A DNA stretch of 64,000 nt, from NCBI GenBank assembly GCA_902799905.1, contig CADCCB010000008.1, positions 1 through 64,000 on the forward strand. The letters run 5' to 3'. A program made the translations under genes and the position numbers. The stretch's first letter is position 1, and the number at the start of each line of letters is the position of its first letter. Under the pieces are notes generated by a model. It did not search any database. It was not told the DNA's origin and was given only the letters and a program-made list of their open reading frames with translations. This document shows, piece after piece, positions 63,126-64,000 of the stretch. The stretch is from an uncultured Prevotellaceae bacterium (lineage in GTDB: Bacteria > Bacteroidota > Bacteroidia > Bacteroidales > Bacteroidaceae).

Positions 63126-64000
63126 ATGATCAAAACAGCAGAGACATATCACGTATCTGTCCTTTTGAAGGAAAGCGTTGACGGGCTGGTAATCCAGCCC
63201 GACGGCATTTATGTTGATGTTACTTTTGGTGGCGGCGGCCATTCTCGGGAGATTCTCTCCCGTCTGAGCAGCAGAGGACATCTTTTTGGCTTCGACCAGG
63301 ATGCAGATGCTGAGTTAAATATTGTGAACGATGATAGATTCACGTTCGTACGTAGCAACTTTAGGTATCTGAAACAGTGGATGCGCTATTATGAGGTTGA
63401 TGGTATAGATGGCCTCTTGGCTGATTTGGGCGTTTCGTCGCACCATTTCGACGATGAGTCACGGGGATTCTCGTTCAGGTACGATGCACCACTCGATATG
63501 AGAATGAACAAACGGGCGGGAATGACGGCAGCAGATGTCGTGAACAACTACACGGAAGAGCAGTTGGCCGATGTGTTCTATCTCTTCGGAGAATTGAAAA
63601 ACGCCCGCAGACTGGCTGCTACGTTGGTGAAGGCTCGTCAGCAGTCCCCCGTCGAGACCACGGCACAGTTGCTGGCAGTGACAGAGAAACTCTTTGCCCG
63701 TGAGCGGGAGAAAAAAGAAGTTACCAAGATGTTTCAGGCCCTGCGTATCGAGGTGAACCATGAGATGGATGCCCTGCGTGAGATGCTGTTGGGAGCATGT
63801 GAGTTGCTCAATCCAGGTGGCCGTCTGAGCGTGATAACCTATCATTCGCTGGAAGATCGTATTGTGAAGAATGTGATGCGATGTGGCAATGTAGAGGGAA
63901 AGGCCGATCAGGACTTCTTTGGTCGTGTGAAGTCGCCTTTACACCTTATTAATAATAGGGTCATTTCACCCTCTGATGAGGAACTGGAGAAGAACCCGAG
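63126..64000 (+). CDS. rsmH: 16S rRNA (cytosine-1402-N4) methyltransferase RsmH, 3' end cut by window
   Basis: The ATG at 63126 starts MIKTAETYHVSVLLKESVDG. The frame stays open to the window end (291 codons seen). Motifs: VDVTFGGGGHSREILSRL (SAM site), LFGFDQDADA, GLLADLGVSSHHFDD, RGFSFRYDAPLDMRMN, FQALRIEVNHEMDAL and VITYHSLEDRIVKN. Only a short C-terminal stretch should be missing. Co-transcribed with mraZ. Confidence 0.95.
   Translation, partial: MIKTAETYHVSVLLKESVDGLVIQPDGIYVDVTFGGGGHSREILSRLSSRGHLFGFDQDADAELNIVNDDRFTFVRSNFRYLKQWMRYYEVDGIDGLLADLGVSSHHFDDESRGFSFRYDAPLDMRMNKRAGMTAADVVNNYTEEQLADVFYLFGELKNARRLAATLVKARQQSPVETTAQLLAVTEKLFAREREKKEVTKMFQALRIEVNHEMDALREMLLGACELLNPGGRLSVITYHSLEDRIVKNVMRCGNVEGKADQDFFGRVKSPLHLINNRVISPSDEELEKNP

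Overview
The window looks like the chromosome of a Prevotella-type Bacteroidales. The evidence is the repeated Bacteroidetes promoter pattern (-33 TTTG, about 19 bases, -7 TAnnTTTG), SusC/SusD transport pairs, large secreted pectin enzymes, a secreted protein ending in a Prevotella-style tail (YDLQGRRV, then LKKGLYIVNGKK), and a glycine-lipid acyltransferase pair. No rRNA, CRISPR array, prophage or conjugative module was seen. All calls come from reading the sequence; no database search was run.

Region 1 (1-18.7 kb) is an accessory polysaccharide block. It starts with the end of an unknown gene, a pair of palindromes and short direct repeats. A GH115 / PL11 / double-SGNH-esterase operon follows, then a second PL11 lyase, a large secreted protein of unknown function, and a stand-alone AAA-ATPase/nuclease-like gene. 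The two PL11 proteins each carry several hundred residues of beta-rich, autotransporter-type repeats behind the catalytic propeller.

Region 2 (18.8-36.7 kb) is one seven-gene operon: fasciclin lipoprotein, SusC, SusD, two more fasciclin-type lipoproteins, SusC, SusD. It holds no enzyme and no regulator and ends at a strong terminator. The SusD and second fasciclin start codons sit inside long AU-rich inverted repeats.

Region 3 (36.7-40.2 kb) holds a REP-associated (Y1/HUH) transposase with an internal 24-base tandem repeat and an unusual C-terminal domain. Upstream of it lie palindromes with the same 66-base spacing as those at the window start. A Prevotella-type secreted protein and a 55-residue peptide gene follow.

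Region 4 (40.2-64 kb) is mostly core chromosome: an M20 amidohydrolase; dut-TPR-DUF4292-EnvC; dgt-HD-ung-DUF3109-LUD; a GH30-GH35 galactan pair; ptb-buk; recO; tRNA-Glu; rpsT; a TrmH methyltransferase; gyrB; glsA-glsB; and the start of the mra/dcw cluster (mraZ, rsmH). The mraZ promoter carries three GTGGR boxes at a 10-base period.

A theme across the window is invasion by short repeats. GC-rich palindromes and 7-base-periodic tracts lie between genes and also in frame inside genes, three times in GH115 and once in a lipoprotein signal peptide. The GH115, PL11, esterase, GH30 and GH35 genes together fit degradation of rhamnogalacturonan-I and arabinogalactan side chains; this is inferred from family membership.
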